Shown: positions 23,218 through 35,894 of the stretch, piece after piece
Layout: every line of letters begins with the position of its first letter
Position numbering within the stretch: the first letter of the stretch is position 1
DNA from: Buddleja alternifolia
Taxonomy: Eukaryota > Streptophyta > Magnoliopsida > Lamiales > Scrophulariaceae
Direction: 5' to 3'
NCBI GenBank assembly: GCA_019426215.1
Contig: CM033396.1
Location: 24,567,101-24,631,100 of the forward strand
Length of the DNA stretch: 64,000 nt
Program-made: the position numbers and the translations under genes
Notes under the pieces: generated by a model
Told to the model about the DNA's origin: nothing
The model's input: the letters and a program-made list of their open reading frames with translations, nothing else
Database searches by the model: none

Positions 23218-26200
23218 TCATCTTGATAGGCAGTATATTTGATCTCTAGGCAATCCTTTCGTCAAAGGATCTGCAATATTCTCCTTTGATTTCACATAAT
23301 CAATGGAAATAATCCCGTTAGAGATCAACTGCTTAATGGTATTATGCCTACGACGAATATGTCTGGACTTACCATTATACATACTACTCTGAGCCCTCCC
23401 AATTGCCGACATACAGTCGCAATGAATCAAAATCGGAGGCACAGGTTTTTCCCAACAGGGAACATCTTCTAAGAAATTTCTTAGCCACTCAGCTTCTTCA
23501 CCAGCTTTATCTAAAGCTATGAATTCTGATTCCATCGTGGAACGGGCTATGCAAGTTTGCTTAGAAGATTTCCACGACACTGCTCCTCCACCAACGGTAA
23601 ATACATATCCACTTGTGGACTTAGAGTCGTTCGTGTCTAATATCCAATTAGCATCGCTGTATCCCTCTATTACAGCTGGATATCTTGAGTAGTGTAATCC
23701 ATATTCTTTAGTATACTTTAAATACTTAAGAACTCTAGTTAAAGCATTCCAATGCTCTTCACTTGGATTACTTGTGAACCTACTCAACTTGCTCATAGAA
23801 TAAGCTAGATCAGGGCGAGTACAGTTCATGATATACATCAGACTCCCAATGACCCTAGCATATTCTAACTGTGATACGGGTTCGCCATGGTTCTTGCGTA
23901 AATGAACGCTCAAGTCCACTGGCGTCTTAACTGGTGCACTATCACTCGGAAGGAACTTTTCCAAAACCGTCTCAACGTAATGAGATTGTGATAAGACTAG
24001 TCCTTTAGAAGTCCTCAGGATTTTAATCCCTAAGATGACGTCTGCAAGTCCCATATCCTTCATGTCAAAGTTCTTCTTTAACATTCCTTTAGTATTCATG
24101 ATAATTTCATGATTACTACCCATTATCAACATGTCATCTACATATAGACACACTATGACGTATGCGTTATGTGTTTGTCTAACATACACGCACTTATCAC
24201 ACTCGTTGATCTTGAAACCATTTGATAACATTGTGCTATCAAATTTTTCATGCCACTGCTTTGGCGCTTGTTTAAGTCCGTATAGCGACTTTACAAGTTT
24301 ACACACTTTCTTCTCCTTTCCAGGAGCAACATACCCCTCGGGTTGTTCCATGTATATTTCTTCTTCTAATTCTCCGTTCAGAAACGCAGTCTTAACATCC
24401 ATTTAATGTATCTCAAGGTTATGCAGCGCAGCAATAGCGATGAATAATCTTATGGATGTTATTCTCGTTACTGGAGAATAAGTATCGAAGAAATCAAGAC
24501 CTTCTGTTTGTCGGTATCCTTTGACTACCAAACGGGCCTTATACTTATCAATAGTTCCATCAGCCTTATACTTTCTTTTCAGAATCCATTTACAGCCTAA
24601 AGGCTTACTTCCCTTTGGAAGATCAACCAACTCCCAGGTATGGTTGTGCAAAATAGACTCAATTTCACTATTGATAGCCTCTTTCCAGAGTTGAGCATCT
24701 GGACTGGACATAGCTTCCTTAATCGTCCTTGGCTCCCCTTCTAATGTATAAGATACATAATCGGGACCAAATGATTTTGGAACTCTTGCCCTTTTGCAAC
24801 GACGTGGTTCTTCATCCCCGGGATTAGAACTACTCGTAGACTCATCAAATGTTCTTTTGAGAGGAACTTGTTCATTTCTTTCCTTACTTGGAAAGATATC
24901 CTCGAAAAATGAAGCATTTCTAGATTCCATGATAGTACCTTCATGAATATCAGATATTTCTGATTTATGTACCAAAAATCGATAGGCACTACTATTAAGT
25001 GCATAACCTATGAATATGCAATCAATAGTTTTAGGCCCTATCTTAACTTGTTTGGGTTTGGGTATTTCTACCTTAGCCAAACACCCCCACACTTTGAGGT
25101 ACTTGTAAGAAGGCTTTTGACCTTTCCAAAGTTCGTACGGAGTCTCACTCCTACTTTTGTGGGGAATCTTGTTAAGGATATAATTGGCGGAGAGGATCGC
25201 CTCCCCCCACAAATTCTCAGGTAAACCTGAATTAATCAGCAACGCATTCATCATCTCCTTAAGAGTACGATTCTTGCACTCCGCTATTCCGTTTGATTGT
25301 GGTGAATATGGGGCCGTTGTTTGATGTATAATGCCTGAATTTGCACAAAATTCATCAAACGGTGCTCTGTATTCGCCACCTCTATCACTACGGATAGCCT
25401 TTATCCTTTTTCCAAGTTGATTTTCAACTTCCGTTTTGTAATGAGTAAATGCTCCTAGAGCTTCATCTTTACTTCTTAGTAAATACACATAACAATACTT
25501 TGTGCAATCATCTATGAATGTAATGAAATACTTTTTCCCACCTCTAGTTTGCACAAACTTCAAATCACAGATGTCACTGTGAATAAGTTCTAGTGGTGCG
25601 GTGTTTCTTTCCACTGAAGGAAACGGTTGTTTGACTAGTTTTGCCTCAACACAAATTCCACATTTATGTTCATTTTCAACTTTAAAAGTTGGTAATAAGT
25701 TCAAGTTGACCAATCTTCGAATAGTATTATAATTTACATGTCCTAGTCTGACATGCCACAAATTAGAATACTCAAGCAAATAAACAGAATTCTCAATACT
25801 TTTATTGCTTTCATTTTCAATTACAACAGAGCGGATTACATTCATTACATTCATCTTGAAAAGGCTCTGCTCAAGGTAACCTTTTCCAACATAAAATCCT
25901 CTCTTTGTTAAAGAAAATCTATCAGCCTCGAAGACTATCTTGAACCCATTCTTGACCAAAGCTGAACCGGATACCAAATTCTTGCGAATCTCTGGAACAT
26001 GCAGAACTTCAGTCAATGTCAGTTCTTTGCCTGAAGTCATCTTCAGCACAACTTTCCCCATTCCAACCACTGGAGATGTGGCTGAGTTGCCCATAAACAG
26101 TCTTCGTCCTTCAGTTGGGGTATAGGACGAGAAGGCAGCCCTATCTGAACAGATATGGCGAGTAGCTCCAGTGTCAACAAACCACTCCCTCGGGTTGTCC

Positions 26201-26337
26201 ACCAAGTTGGCTTCGAACACGACGGCAGTGAGATCAAGATCTGTTAGATCGATCGGCACCTGTTTGTCCGACAGGTCATCGATCATCTTGTTGATACCCT
26301 GGACATCATCAACAGCTAGGTGCACTTCATTTTGCAC
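23218..26337 (-). pseudogene. Copia pol: protease, integrase, RT, RNase H
   Basis: Reading down the minus strand: protease [17 protein letters not shown]-pre-integrase LWHVRLGH; integrase with HSD, SDRGGEY and AECKNRT carrying the D-D-E residues; RT with [19 protein letters not shown] and the YVDD box in [13 protein letters not shown]; RNase H with [23 protein letters not shown] and ADPLTKGL. One in-frame TAA at 24403-24405, just before [10 protein letters not shown] in the RT fingers, splits it; a Gln codon changed by C to T is the likely cause. Otherwise the frame is open for 1040 codons. The element would need another copy's RT to move. Confidence 0.9.
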
Positions 26338-26400
26338 CCGGTTCTTGCCTTTGTTCTGGTTATGGCCAGAACCTTGCCCATGAAACTTGTTTTTCTTGGG

Positions 26401-27435
26401 CTATCTACAATCTCTGGCCCAATGACCAGGTTTGTCACAGTTGTGACAGCGGTCTCCCGCCCTTGACTTTCCTTTCCCGGCAGCCTTCTTTTTCTGGGAA
26501 TTTCCTTGGAATTTTCCTTGGAATTTTCTCTTCCGGTCAGAACTCTCCGGAACTTCAGCAATGTTTGCCATTACCTGCACAAGGAGCTTCTTGTCTGATC
26601 CCCGATTGTCTTCCTCAATTCTGAGTCGGACAACCAAGTCTTCTAGACTCATCTCCTTTCGTTTGTGCTTCAAGTAATTCTTGAAATCCTTCCAAGAAGG
26701 CGGTAACTTCTCAATGATAGAAGCTACTTGGAAGGACTCACTCAGAGCCATGTTCTCAGCATGAATTTCATGTAATATAATTTGAAACTCTTCAATTTGG
26801 CTTGTCACAGACTTAGAGTCTACCATTTTGAAGTCTAAGAACTTCGCGACCACGAACTTCTTTAGTCCAGCGTCCTCAGTTCTATACTTCTTGTCCAGTG
26901 CCTCCCAGAGGTCTTTGGCAGTTTTTACTTCAGAATATACGTTGTAAAGCGAATCATTCAATCCATTGAGTAGGTAATTTCTGCAAAGGAAATCACCATG
27001 TATCCAGGAATCATATGCCTTCCTCAGATCACTATCAGTTGACTCAACCGGGACATAAGGAGCATTTCCCCTTAAGTACCTTGCATGGTTCAAAGTCGTG
27101 AGGTAAAACAACATCTTTTGTTGCCACCTCTTGAAGTCAGCCCCGCTGAACTTCTCCGATTTTTCAGCCTGAACCGGTATAACAGGATTAGCCATTGAAA
27201 CAAATGGAGGGACCGGAGCAGAGCCAGAACCGGAACCAGGGCCCAACCCTAAACCAGAACCTAGCCCGGCACCCCCACCAGAGCCAATGCCAAAACCGGA
27301 ACCAGGACCCAGCCCTGAACCGTAACTAAAACCAGAACCTCCACCGGAGCCATTGATAATACCGAGACCATGAATAGCACCTGGTCCAAGACCGAAATCA
27401 AGAGTAGCACCATCAACATTTCTCATATTTTCCAT
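26401..27435 (-). CDS. Copia Gag
   Basis: 344 residues. The N-terminal ~75 are Gly/Ser-rich and low in complexity, encoded by repeats of GGNTCNGG type. The capsid-like UBN2 domain spans roughly residues 90-270, and the C-terminus has the CCHC knuckle CHNCDKPGHWARDC. It ends in TAG (26401-26403) in the same frame as pol, 21 codons before the next start, so a single stop lies exactly between gag and protease. Either this is a nonsense change in a one-frame gag-pol gene, the usual copia arrangement, or a read-through site; the first is simpler. Confidence 0.85.
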   Translation of the reverse strand: MENMRNVDGATLDFGLGPGAIHGLGIINGSGGGSGFSYGSGLGPGSGFGIGSGGGAGLGSGLGLGPGSGSGSAPVPPFVSMANPVIPVQAEKSEKFSGADFKRWQQKMLFYLTTLNHARYLRGNAPYVPVESTDSDLRKAYDSWIHGDFLCRNYLLNGLNDSLYNVYSEVKTAKDLWEALDKKYRTEDAGLKKFVVAKFLDFKMVDSKSVTSQIEEFQIILHEIHAENMALSESFQVASIIEKLPPSWKDFKNYLKHKRKEMSLEDLVVRLRIEEDNRGSDKKLLVQVMANIAEVPESSDRKRKFQGKFQGNSQKKKAAGKGKSRAGDRCHNCDKPGHWARDCR

Positions 27436-27487
27436 TTGAACAAGTGATAACTTTTGAACAACAACAAGAAAAATTTAGTGTTAAGTT

Positions 27488-28282
27488 TGTTGTTTTAAAA
27501 CTTCACAAACGTATCAAATTGATAATAACAAAGAAAGATTATATCGAGGCGAGAGAGAACTCTCTATCCTTAACACTAAATTGTCCCGCCTTGGTGGTAC
27601 GAGTTCTTGCAACAAGTGTCCCAAGATACAACGATATTCTTTTTCTGAAGATTAAACCACTTCAATTTCAGAAAACTACGAACTTAATTTACTGTTGAAA
27701 TCTCAAGAAAAAGATGAAGATGGTTTTATAAAACTCAAGAACACTTAGAGAGAAATATGTTGTGTTTTGAGTTGGTGTGTTTCAAAATGGTTGGAATGGT
27801 TGCTATTTATAGGCAAAATCCATTTCCATAAGAATCAATCCACACCATCCATTTCTAAGATCAAATCTTAGCCATCCAAGATGCTCCACCACCTTGAAGT
27901 GCTCATATGTCATTCATGATGTATTCATGACATATTTTCCATTAAAATGTGTTGTGTCATTCATGATATATGCATGACATATTAAATAAAATTATATCAA
28001 AATATGGGATACACAATTCAAACCCTTCAATTTAGCACTTAATTTCTCATTCGTTCCGATTAGAGAAATTCGAAATGCTAAACTCATCTACTCGGAACGT
28101 AGATTAAGATTATCCAATAATCTTAAGTATCCTGGATACTAACGGCGTTCGAATTTCGTACTCAACCACAAGTATCCCGGATACTAACGGCGTTCGAATT
28201 TCGTACTCAACCACAAGTATCCCGGATACTAACGGCGTTCGAATTTCGTACTCAACCACAATTTGTACCATTTTATCCAACA
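27488..28282 (-). repeat. 5' LTR of Tork-like element
   Basis: 795 bp, 45 bp longer than the other LTR because it holds three tandem units (28125-28169, 28170-28214, 28215-28259) instead of two. Plus-strand end ATCCAACA, followed by CGAAT. A minus-strand TATAAATAG-type box (plus CTATTTATAG) is at about 27803. Confidence 0.9.
28125..28259. repeat. 45-bp tandem repeat in LTR, three units
   Basis: Three near-identical units beginning AAGTATCC and ending CTCAACCAC; the first has one T for C. The sister LTR has two units, so one unit was gained or lost since insertion or during reverse transcription. Confidence 0.9.
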
Positions 28283-28287
28283 CGAAT

Positions 28288-31126
28288 TCGGCATGAGGAC
28301 TCATATATGTGTTCACACCAGCAAAATGCTCATTCTAGATCAACAAACAAAGACAATTACTTCCATATTGCACGTTGACAATGACAAATACATATGGCAG
28401 ATTATACGTCCAGTAAATAAGGCCAAGCATCTAAAATATTATGCATTCTATCTCATATAATTATTGCCCCATTATAAGCATTAGAAAAATCATGCATGTA
28501 ACTTTAATATAAATGCACCCTTTTACCGTATAGGAACCTTTAGACATGCAAAAACAACTAGGGATGACAGCGGGGCGGTTTTGGGACGTGCGAGTCTAAG
28601 CGGTTCTTGGAACCAAAAAAAGAGCCAAAATTGTGATACCCGCATGGACCCACGTAGGAATCAGAACCGTGATACCTGCAAGGACCCGCGAGACATGGTA
28701 GGAACTGGAACTGCGAGATCCGCTTGGACCCACATTTTTTATTTATTTTTAAATTAGTATATTGGCCACCAAATTGATATTCAATTACCGAATTTATACA
28801 TGCAAAAGGTTTAGGTGTGGACTAAAATTTCCTAATTCAAGTTTTTTTCCTTTCCACAATCCACTTTAGTAATTCTTGCAACTCAATAATTCTCCATTTA
28901 ATACGTCTTGTAATGTGATTTCCAAATGCAATACTTTATTTCACAAATGAACATTTATATCTCCCGAATCCTAAAAATACATCACTTAAAATTCTCGCCT
29001 GAAGGAATAAAGTTTTATGATTATGTTGCGATATGTGGTCTGCAGTTTAAGTTTTACATCTAGCCCTTTATGTCTCATATTTTTTAATTATTATTTGAAT
29101 GACTTAATTGCCCTCTCTAACTAATTTATTCTTGGATGTCTAATGAGCTACTGATACGGATTGTTTCATTTGAATATTATGTTAAATAACTTAATAATGA
29201 TTATGAAATATACTAAATTGGTAGTTACAGACTGATTTTTCAATATTATTAAACTCAATAACTAGTAGTAGTACAAACTAAGGAAAATACTTAAAAAATG
29301 AATAAAAATTCAATTAGTTTTAGCAATAGTGGGAAATACTATCAAGCACTTTACAATATTTTACAAGTTTTCCACCTTCTAGAAAAATGTTAATGAATGA
29401 ACTCAAAGTCAACCAAACACCTTTTCAATTAGCTCTAACAATAGAGGGAAAACTGGGGAGGGGCAAATTACCGTGGGCCCGGTCGATTCCGGTACCCAGA
29501 TCCACCTAGAAATTGTATATGGACCTGGATCCATTGTCATATATACAAAACATTCAGCAAACTTGTCTCACTAATTCATTAGCATGAAAAATAATTTTTC
29601 CTTATTCCGTAAGTCCATATTTTTCTCAATCTTTCAGGCTTATGAATTAGTGAGAAAGCAAATGAACCTTGACAAAAATGCTACAAAGTACTTAATTACA
29701 TAACACATTCTTTGCCCACCCTCTAAAAATTCCGAATCACTTTGTTATCTTTTGCTTGGACATAGAAGTCACAAGAAAATTTTAATTTAAAGAGGCATAA
29801 GAATATCAAAAAACACTCAATGCAATCATCATATACAAGAAAGCAAATAAACAATATATTTTTCTATCTATATATTTAAAACATTGGAAAATGAAATCAA
29901 AGCTTTATCATGAATAAAGAAATTTATTTCTCAGAAGTCATATTGCATAGTGACATTGTTTAGCAGGAATCTAGTATCATATGAAATTCTATGATTTATT
30001 TTAAATTTCTAGTGAGCATAATTAATAGATGTCATAAAACACATGCATATATAAGAATCATATCCATCATAGAAAATTATACCTTTCCCGTCAGATCCTC
30101 AACACCCACTTTGGATTTGATAAATTGCTATCATATAATCAAATCTGCAATAATAAAACCAGTAAGGAAGTACATACACACCTTATACATAGAATAATGA
30201 TGTAAATTTTACAAAAAAATTATTTCATTTTTTTCATGATCCTAACTCCATTAGCAATGGAAATCTTGCACAAAAGATGCAGATCATCAACTAATAAAAG
30301 ATAATGACACATTATAAAGCAATGTTAATTTTCTTATTGTAGATACCCTACAACACTCGGACATTTCATGGAAATAAATAAGTATCAACATAAACAATTA
30401 CTTCCAATTTATTCGGATAGACACTTCATGATCCACCAAAAATATGAAGATTATGACATAATAATGATAAACTAGAGAACTAGACAAAGATTTTATGCAA
30501 GAAAGTTGAGACAATTATCTCACCATATATGGTAAAGAATTCAAGATGACGGTTTGGTATTAGCCTATATATATGTGTAATGATTTCATTTTAAGACAGA
30601 TATATAAAATATATAGCTTAGCCAAGAGGTTAGAGAAAGATAAAAAACTCTTTTTGTATCACACAAATATTCTAGGGCTATATTGCATCAGTTGATTATA
30701 AATTAACCATTCTTGAACTACAATAAATGTCCTTGTTCCACCTTTCTATAGTGGTTTATTAGTACCCCTCATTGTTGATACTTGTTAGTAGGTTAATTGT
30801 GGTTTACATTATCAAAGATATGTTCGTTGATGCTTGTGCCTATATAAAGGCTATATTTTCCACGTACAATATTTCAATACCAACTCCATCTTGTCTTTTC
30901 CCAAGCCTTGAATATAGCAGTAGTACATATTCCAACAGCCTACGCTCATTTATTCGAAATTGATTATAAGTAAATAAATTTAATTTATATATTTTCAGTG
31001 TAAATTAATCTTAATCAAAGTAAATCCATAATGGGCCTATGAAACTCAAATAAATAATTGATCAAACTTAAATAATAAAGATCAAATTTACTTAAACAAT
31101 TTCTAACACTATTTTCTCAATATTCA
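28288..31126. other. Long AT-rich intergenic stretch
   Basis: No gene recognised. At about 28561 the sequence TAGGGATGACAGCGGGGCGG resembles the left end of plant hAT-type elements and is followed by GGACCCNCG repeats, but no matching right end was found. Small open frames (29991-30197, 30772-30963) have no family signature. Confidence 0.5.
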
Positions 31127-31523
31127 CACTACAAGAAAATTGAGTATTGACAATGAAAATATATATCATGACGTAAAACCGTGACCTATAACTGTCTAAT
31201 CTCACGGCTAACTTGGTCATGGTAAAAAATATATTGAGTATATAGTCACATTAAAGTTAGCCGTGGTAAAAAAGAATGCTAGCTATTTTAAGCTCTAACT
31301 AGCCGTGGTAGAAGAAATGTTAACCTAACACTTTTTACAATGGCTAAAAGTCATGATTTTTACAATAAACAAAACAATGACCATAGCCATAAGTCATGGT
31401 AAATGTTTTGGCCATGTTTGCAAATATCACGGCGAAAGCCGTAGTCAATTTGTTTTAACTATAGAAAATGAACTTTTCACCATAACATTTTGACATGGGC
31501 AATAATCATTTTTTTTTGTAGTG
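31127..31523. mobile_element. CACTA-type MITE
   Basis: 397 bp with ends CACTACAAGAAAATTGA and TTTTTTTTGTAGTG. Subterminal AGCCGTGGTA repeats in both orientations are typical of CACTA elements. Flanking trinucleotides are TCA and CCA, so the 3-bp duplication is imperfect. No transposase. Confidence 0.8.
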
Positions 31524-32370
31524 CCAGTTGGTGGTACAAGCTAATAAAAACTACATTTTTAATTTTAATTTAAAAGATAGTGATCTATTCCGTCACTCAA
31601 TTGCATCAACGTACGATATCATACATTAATTAAATAAAGTCGAACCAAATAAGGTAGCACAATTCATTTAATGTAAACAAAATTATAAGACTATACTCAC
31701 AATTCATCACGAAGTAGAACTAAGGGATATTATATAGTTGACTCGTATAAGAGTATATATACTTATATGCCAACAGAAGGTGACCTATAATGCTTAATGA
31801 GTTCACATTCTTTTAATTTGCTAAGATTATAAAAATTCTAAGAACATGAACAGTTCATTGTAGCCTGAATTGAATTAATTAAATCAGGTGATGAAATATT
31901 TTATTTTTAAGTCAATGGCCCTTCAAGAACATAATTTTGGCCTTCACCTCTTCTTTCAATTCACCTTCTCCAACCTTATATATATATATGCACCAAAAAT
32001 TGATTATTACTTGAGCAATAATCAATAGTTTCATCAAAAATTAGATCAGAACTTATGGAGCTGCATCCATTAATGATATTTACATAAAGAAATGTTTGTC
32101 CACGTTCAAATCTTACGAAAAGCAAAATTTTATTTGTTAGATCCTGGTATAAGAAAACGTGGGAAATGTTACTGCTTAGTTATTCACCTTGACGTGCATA
32201 CTCATTTGAAAATTAAAGAGAAAATTATTAAAACCTCTCAAAATATTTTTTTATATAAAAAATTTCCATGCGAAAAAAATTCCAATTTAGAAAATCAACT
32301 CCACCAATTCTTCATTAAAAAATCCCAACATTTAGGATAAATAAAATTTTATACCCAATTGTCCTTGGGC
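31524..32370. other. Unassigned spacer
   Basis: A TATATATATATA stretch at 31979-31989 precedes a leader-like region and ATGGAGCTGC at 32056, but that frame closes after ten codons. The frame at 32092-32340 has no family signature. 32357-32370 is the target duplication of the LINE tail. Confidence 0.45.
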
Positions 32371-32744
32371 TTTTTTTTTTTTGGAACAGTAAAACAACGA
32401 GAATATATTACATCAAACAAGTGTACAAGTCTTTATACAAAGTTGTCCTCGAGGTACAAGCCTATATACAGTACATAGAAGGTCCCTATGCAAAAGAGGG
32501 GTCAAAAAATCGAGGGCACGTCTCATAATACGCCGCTACATCAGGTTGCAAGGCTCCTGCCTTCGCTAGATGGTCCGCCACCATATTTACATCGCGGTAG
32601 CAAAAGTGGATTTGTAGATGCTGAAACTCAGTTCATGCTTATATGTAGCTCTGGAGCTGGGATTCCATGGCTGGGTCCTGCGTCGTCCTGTAAGACAAAG
32701 CGTGGAATAAAGCATAGAATCAATATCAATCATCAAATTATTCA
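32371..32744 (-). mobile_element. 5'-truncated L1-type LINE tail
   Basis: A T-run at 32371-32382 on the plus strand is the poly(A) tail of a minus-strand insert. Upstream in the element the translation reads VADHLAKAGALQPDV, the end of the LINE RNase H domain, with decayed sequence around it. Flanks AATTGTCCTTGGGC (32357-32370) and AATTGTCCTTAGGC (32745-32758) are a 14-bp duplication with one mismatch, defining a 374-bp truncated copy. The plus frame at 32488-32769 is a shadow. Confidence 0.8.
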
Positions 32745-32758
32745 AATTGTCCTTAGGC

Positions 32759-33910
32759 TTTTATATTAAGGATTAAGCAAATGTATATAGTTTTATAGAA
32801 TATTTTATTTAAATATTTTATTAAGATAATTAACATGTTTAATTAAAAAAAGTATGCAAATATATAAAATATTTAGCATTAAAAATAAAATATTAATATT
32901 ATACAACTTAGTCATCTGAAAAATCCAATACAAAAAGATTACTAATACAATTGCTTAGTTCTTAATCGTAAAAGATAGCCGAATTAAAGTCCAAATTTTT
33001 TTAACCCTAAATATTGGGTATTTTTGAATGAAAAATTGGTGGGGTTAGGTTTTTTGATTGAAAATATTTATTTCAGTTTTCCGAATATAAAAGCATGAAA
33101 ATATATTATAGGGAGTTTACCCTAAATTAAATTCCATATGATAATTAACTTGTACAACATGTATCCGTGGATTGGTTAATGGCGCATATATGTCAATATA
33201 TTTTGATATCTTGAGTATGAAATAAATCTGCTGATAAATTAAGACAACTAATTTGAAGAGAAATATTAGCCTTGTATAATCTTAGTTGCTGAAATAATTC
33301 TCCTTCAGTATGCAGTGTATGCATTTTGCTAACAACTATGAAACTATTGTGCCATATTGAGTGAATACGAGAGATTTTAGATGTTTATGAGCTCCAAATT
33401 CTGTTCTCCTTATTTAAGGACAAACTTATATAGCTCTGGACAAAGCGGATGATATATCGCGCAATGACGTCTGGTGTGCGAGTAGGTGGGTGATTCAACT
33501 CGAATTTCGTTGGACGAATACAGCCCAAATCTATGACCCAAATGGGTCCAACCCAAACCCAGAATTAAAACAAGATAGAATTAAATCTTATCATAGTTCA
33601 AAAATGATATATGAAGATATTTTGAATGAGCTTGTACAAACTTGTATGTATGAGGCAAAAATGAGAGTGTTTGAGTGTAATAAATGGTGGTCCCTTCGGA
33701 ATAGGGAGGCGGTATTTATGGTTTCAGTTTGTCATTATTCATCACGTGATATATAGGCCAACATGATGATGCCACGTGTCTTACAATTTGTGGTATCGAT
33801 TATTCGGTATTCGGGACGGGTCGTATTTTGGATTGGAAATTTTAAAATACGCAGTTCCTTAGAAAAATTTGCAACTTAATGTATTCTCGGGGGCATTTTG
33901 ATCATTTAAC
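32759..33910. other. Unassigned AT-rich spacer
   Basis: No gene recognised. The frame at 33490-33756 holds a GGGTCCAACCC-type inverted motif but no protein family signature. Confidence 0.5.
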
Positions 33911-35511
33911 TTCTTTTTTTTTTTTGAAAAGTCAATTGCATTAAAATAAAAAAGGGTGTAATACATAAAGAGTGCACAAAGAATTACCTTGCCACAACCA
34001 AGGACCTATACTTGAAATAAGTTTGATAAACTAGTGCTAACCAATCTAGTCAAAAGCCAACAAAATGACTAGAACTCACCTTCGAACGTTTATATCACAC
34101 GTTTGAATGTTTACAAGAGAACTCAACCACCTAAGAATCTTACCAGGCTATCATCGAAATTCGCTTGATTCCAAGTATTTGCTCTGCAATGTTCCTATGT
34201 TCAATATTCATCGATTACAACCCTTTGCAAGGGCATTCGCATTTATAGGCCCACTCATTGTTATATTCTTCATTCCCTTTGGGTCAGATTGGACCCGATA
34301 GCTTTGAGAATTGCCAGATTCATAATCCATAATATCTTCCACCAAAGTGGCAAACTTATTACGTAGCAGTAAAGCATCCTTGCCTGACTCATTTCCTTCA
34401 CCCACAACCCTCACCGGAATCGATTCGTAGTTCATCGCTTGTTGTGTTTTTTCTTTCACTGTTTCTGATTTATGTCTTACTTTGATCCATTCATCTCCTG
34501 TTTTGTTCTCTTTCGAAGTTCGATCAATGATTTGTTGCTTTGGAATATAAATGTTCACCGGTTGTTTCTCTTCTTTTCGCACTTTAGGACATTGCTGACT
34601 ACAATGACCAAAGGATTTACATATTTTGCACATCATAGGTTTCCATTCATATTCAACTCCTATTCCACGGGAACCATTGAATTCTCTTGATTCCGATGGT
34701 AGCAACATATATACTTCCTCCTGAAATTCAGCTTCTATTGCCATAAGCACACACACTCTAGCATAATCAATACGTTCCATAGATAAAGTGAATGCATCAG
34801 GATATAAAGGTCTTCCTAATGCACTTGCAACCACACTCAACCCATCAATAGTTCAATATTCTGCGGGTAAACTACAGAATTTAACCCATACTGGAACTTC
34901 TTTCTGCTCCTTTTTCTCAAGAGTCATTCCCATTCGCCATTTCTCAAGGAACAAAACTTGTTCTTGATATAACCATGGACCTCCCTCAAGAACTTCAGTC
35001 ATAAAAGTATCTGATTCAAACTTGAAAAAGAAAAATCCACTACTAGTTGTTTTTACCTCCTTAAGTCCTTTCCATATCGATTGAACATATTTTCTAACTC
35101 CAAGGAAATACGGCCTTTTTCCAATGAAGTAGCCTACCAACGTATTTTCCCACCTATTCAACCCAGTTTTACATGGTCCCATGTGGGACGAACAAAATTT
35201 TTTCCATTTATCTTTTCTGGCGGGATATACCGAAGCGAAGTTCTTTTATTATTCTGGATTATATTGTCATTATCTTGACAAGATTTATTAGCATTCATTC
35301 CTACCATAACCTCGCCAACCAAGAACTGCGTATTTCCACCTGACTTTTTTGCCTCTGGACTCAACGTTCGAACGTCAGCCTTGTCACGTTCGATTTGAAT
35401 GTTGGGACAATTACGTTCGAACATTAACTTAGATGATGTTAGAGTTGAGTAGTCTACAAGTCTATCAGCTTTGTCCTTAATACGAATATTTTTAAATAAA
35501 TCAGCGAGCAT
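33911..35511 (-). pseudogene. L1-type LINE: ORF1 present, ORF2 missing
   Basis: Reading the minus strand: 35511-35158 holds the N-terminal part, 35182-34853 a DUF4283-like RNA-binding domain (LVGYFIGKRPY, GFFFFKFES, VPVWVKFCSLP), and 34840-34208 the rest with a CX2CX4HX4C knuckle (CKICKSFGHCSQQC). The first two parts are joined by a frameshift near 35160-35180. The next two are in one frame, split by a TGA at 34853-34855 where this family usually has Trp. After ORF1 the sequence runs about 290 bases straight to a poly(A) tail (T-run 33914-33925), with no endonuclease or RT, so ORF2 has been deleted. The 5' end and target duplication were not found. Confidence 0.75.
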
Positions 35512-35860
35512 GCCACATCAGTTGCATATGTAGAAAATTGCAATCAATAGCAATTAAAAACAATATTGGGCAACTGAAATAACGATGAAACTACATGTAT
35601 GAATTTTAGTCAATTCAAAGGACACTGCATCATAAATTAATCTTCATTTATCTTGATCATTGTGTCTGCAAAAAAATTTGATTTGGAAAGGAAGCCAAGA
35701 ATTTTGGTGAGCCACGCGGGGTTGTTTCTTTTGTCCATGGAGAGAACAATTGGGTGAGATTTGAGTACTTTCCCGTTGCTCATCATCTGTGATTTTGACT
35801 GTGACTGTCGTCGTACCCTCCTTTCTTTGGACAATAAATTAGCAAACCTGTACGTTTAGA

Positions 35861-35894
<34 letters not shown>

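Larger units (their letters stand above)
21877..28282 (-). mobile_element. Tork-like Ty1/copia retrotransposon, nearly intact
   Basis: 6.4 kb on the minus strand, with LTRs 21877-22626 and 27488-28282 and a perfect 5-bp duplication CGAAT (21872-21876, 28283-28287). Between them a gag-pol frame is open apart from two stops. By eye the LTRs differ by only about five substitutions plus one 45-bp repeat unit, so insertion is recent. Protein order (gag, protease, integrase, RT, RNase H) shows Ty1/copia; assignment to the Tork lineage rests on the protease and integrase wording and is moderately sure. The usual TGGTATCAGAGC primer site is not obvious next to the 5' LTR. Confidence 0.9.

Noticed and set aside
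22514..28259. 45-bp direct repeats resembling a CRISPR array
   Set aside because: Units are contiguous with no spacers, lie in LTRs, and the genome is plant.
30772..30963. Short plus-strand frame in AT-rich DNA
   Set aside because: No signature, no promoter or neighbouring exon.
32488..32769. Plus-strand frame of 93 codons
   Set aside because: Opposite strand of the LINE RNase H tail, within a target-duplicated insert.
35637..35834. Possible gene fragment on minus strand
   Set aside because: Reads protein-like at its end but family not recognised and no splice context; left unassigned.
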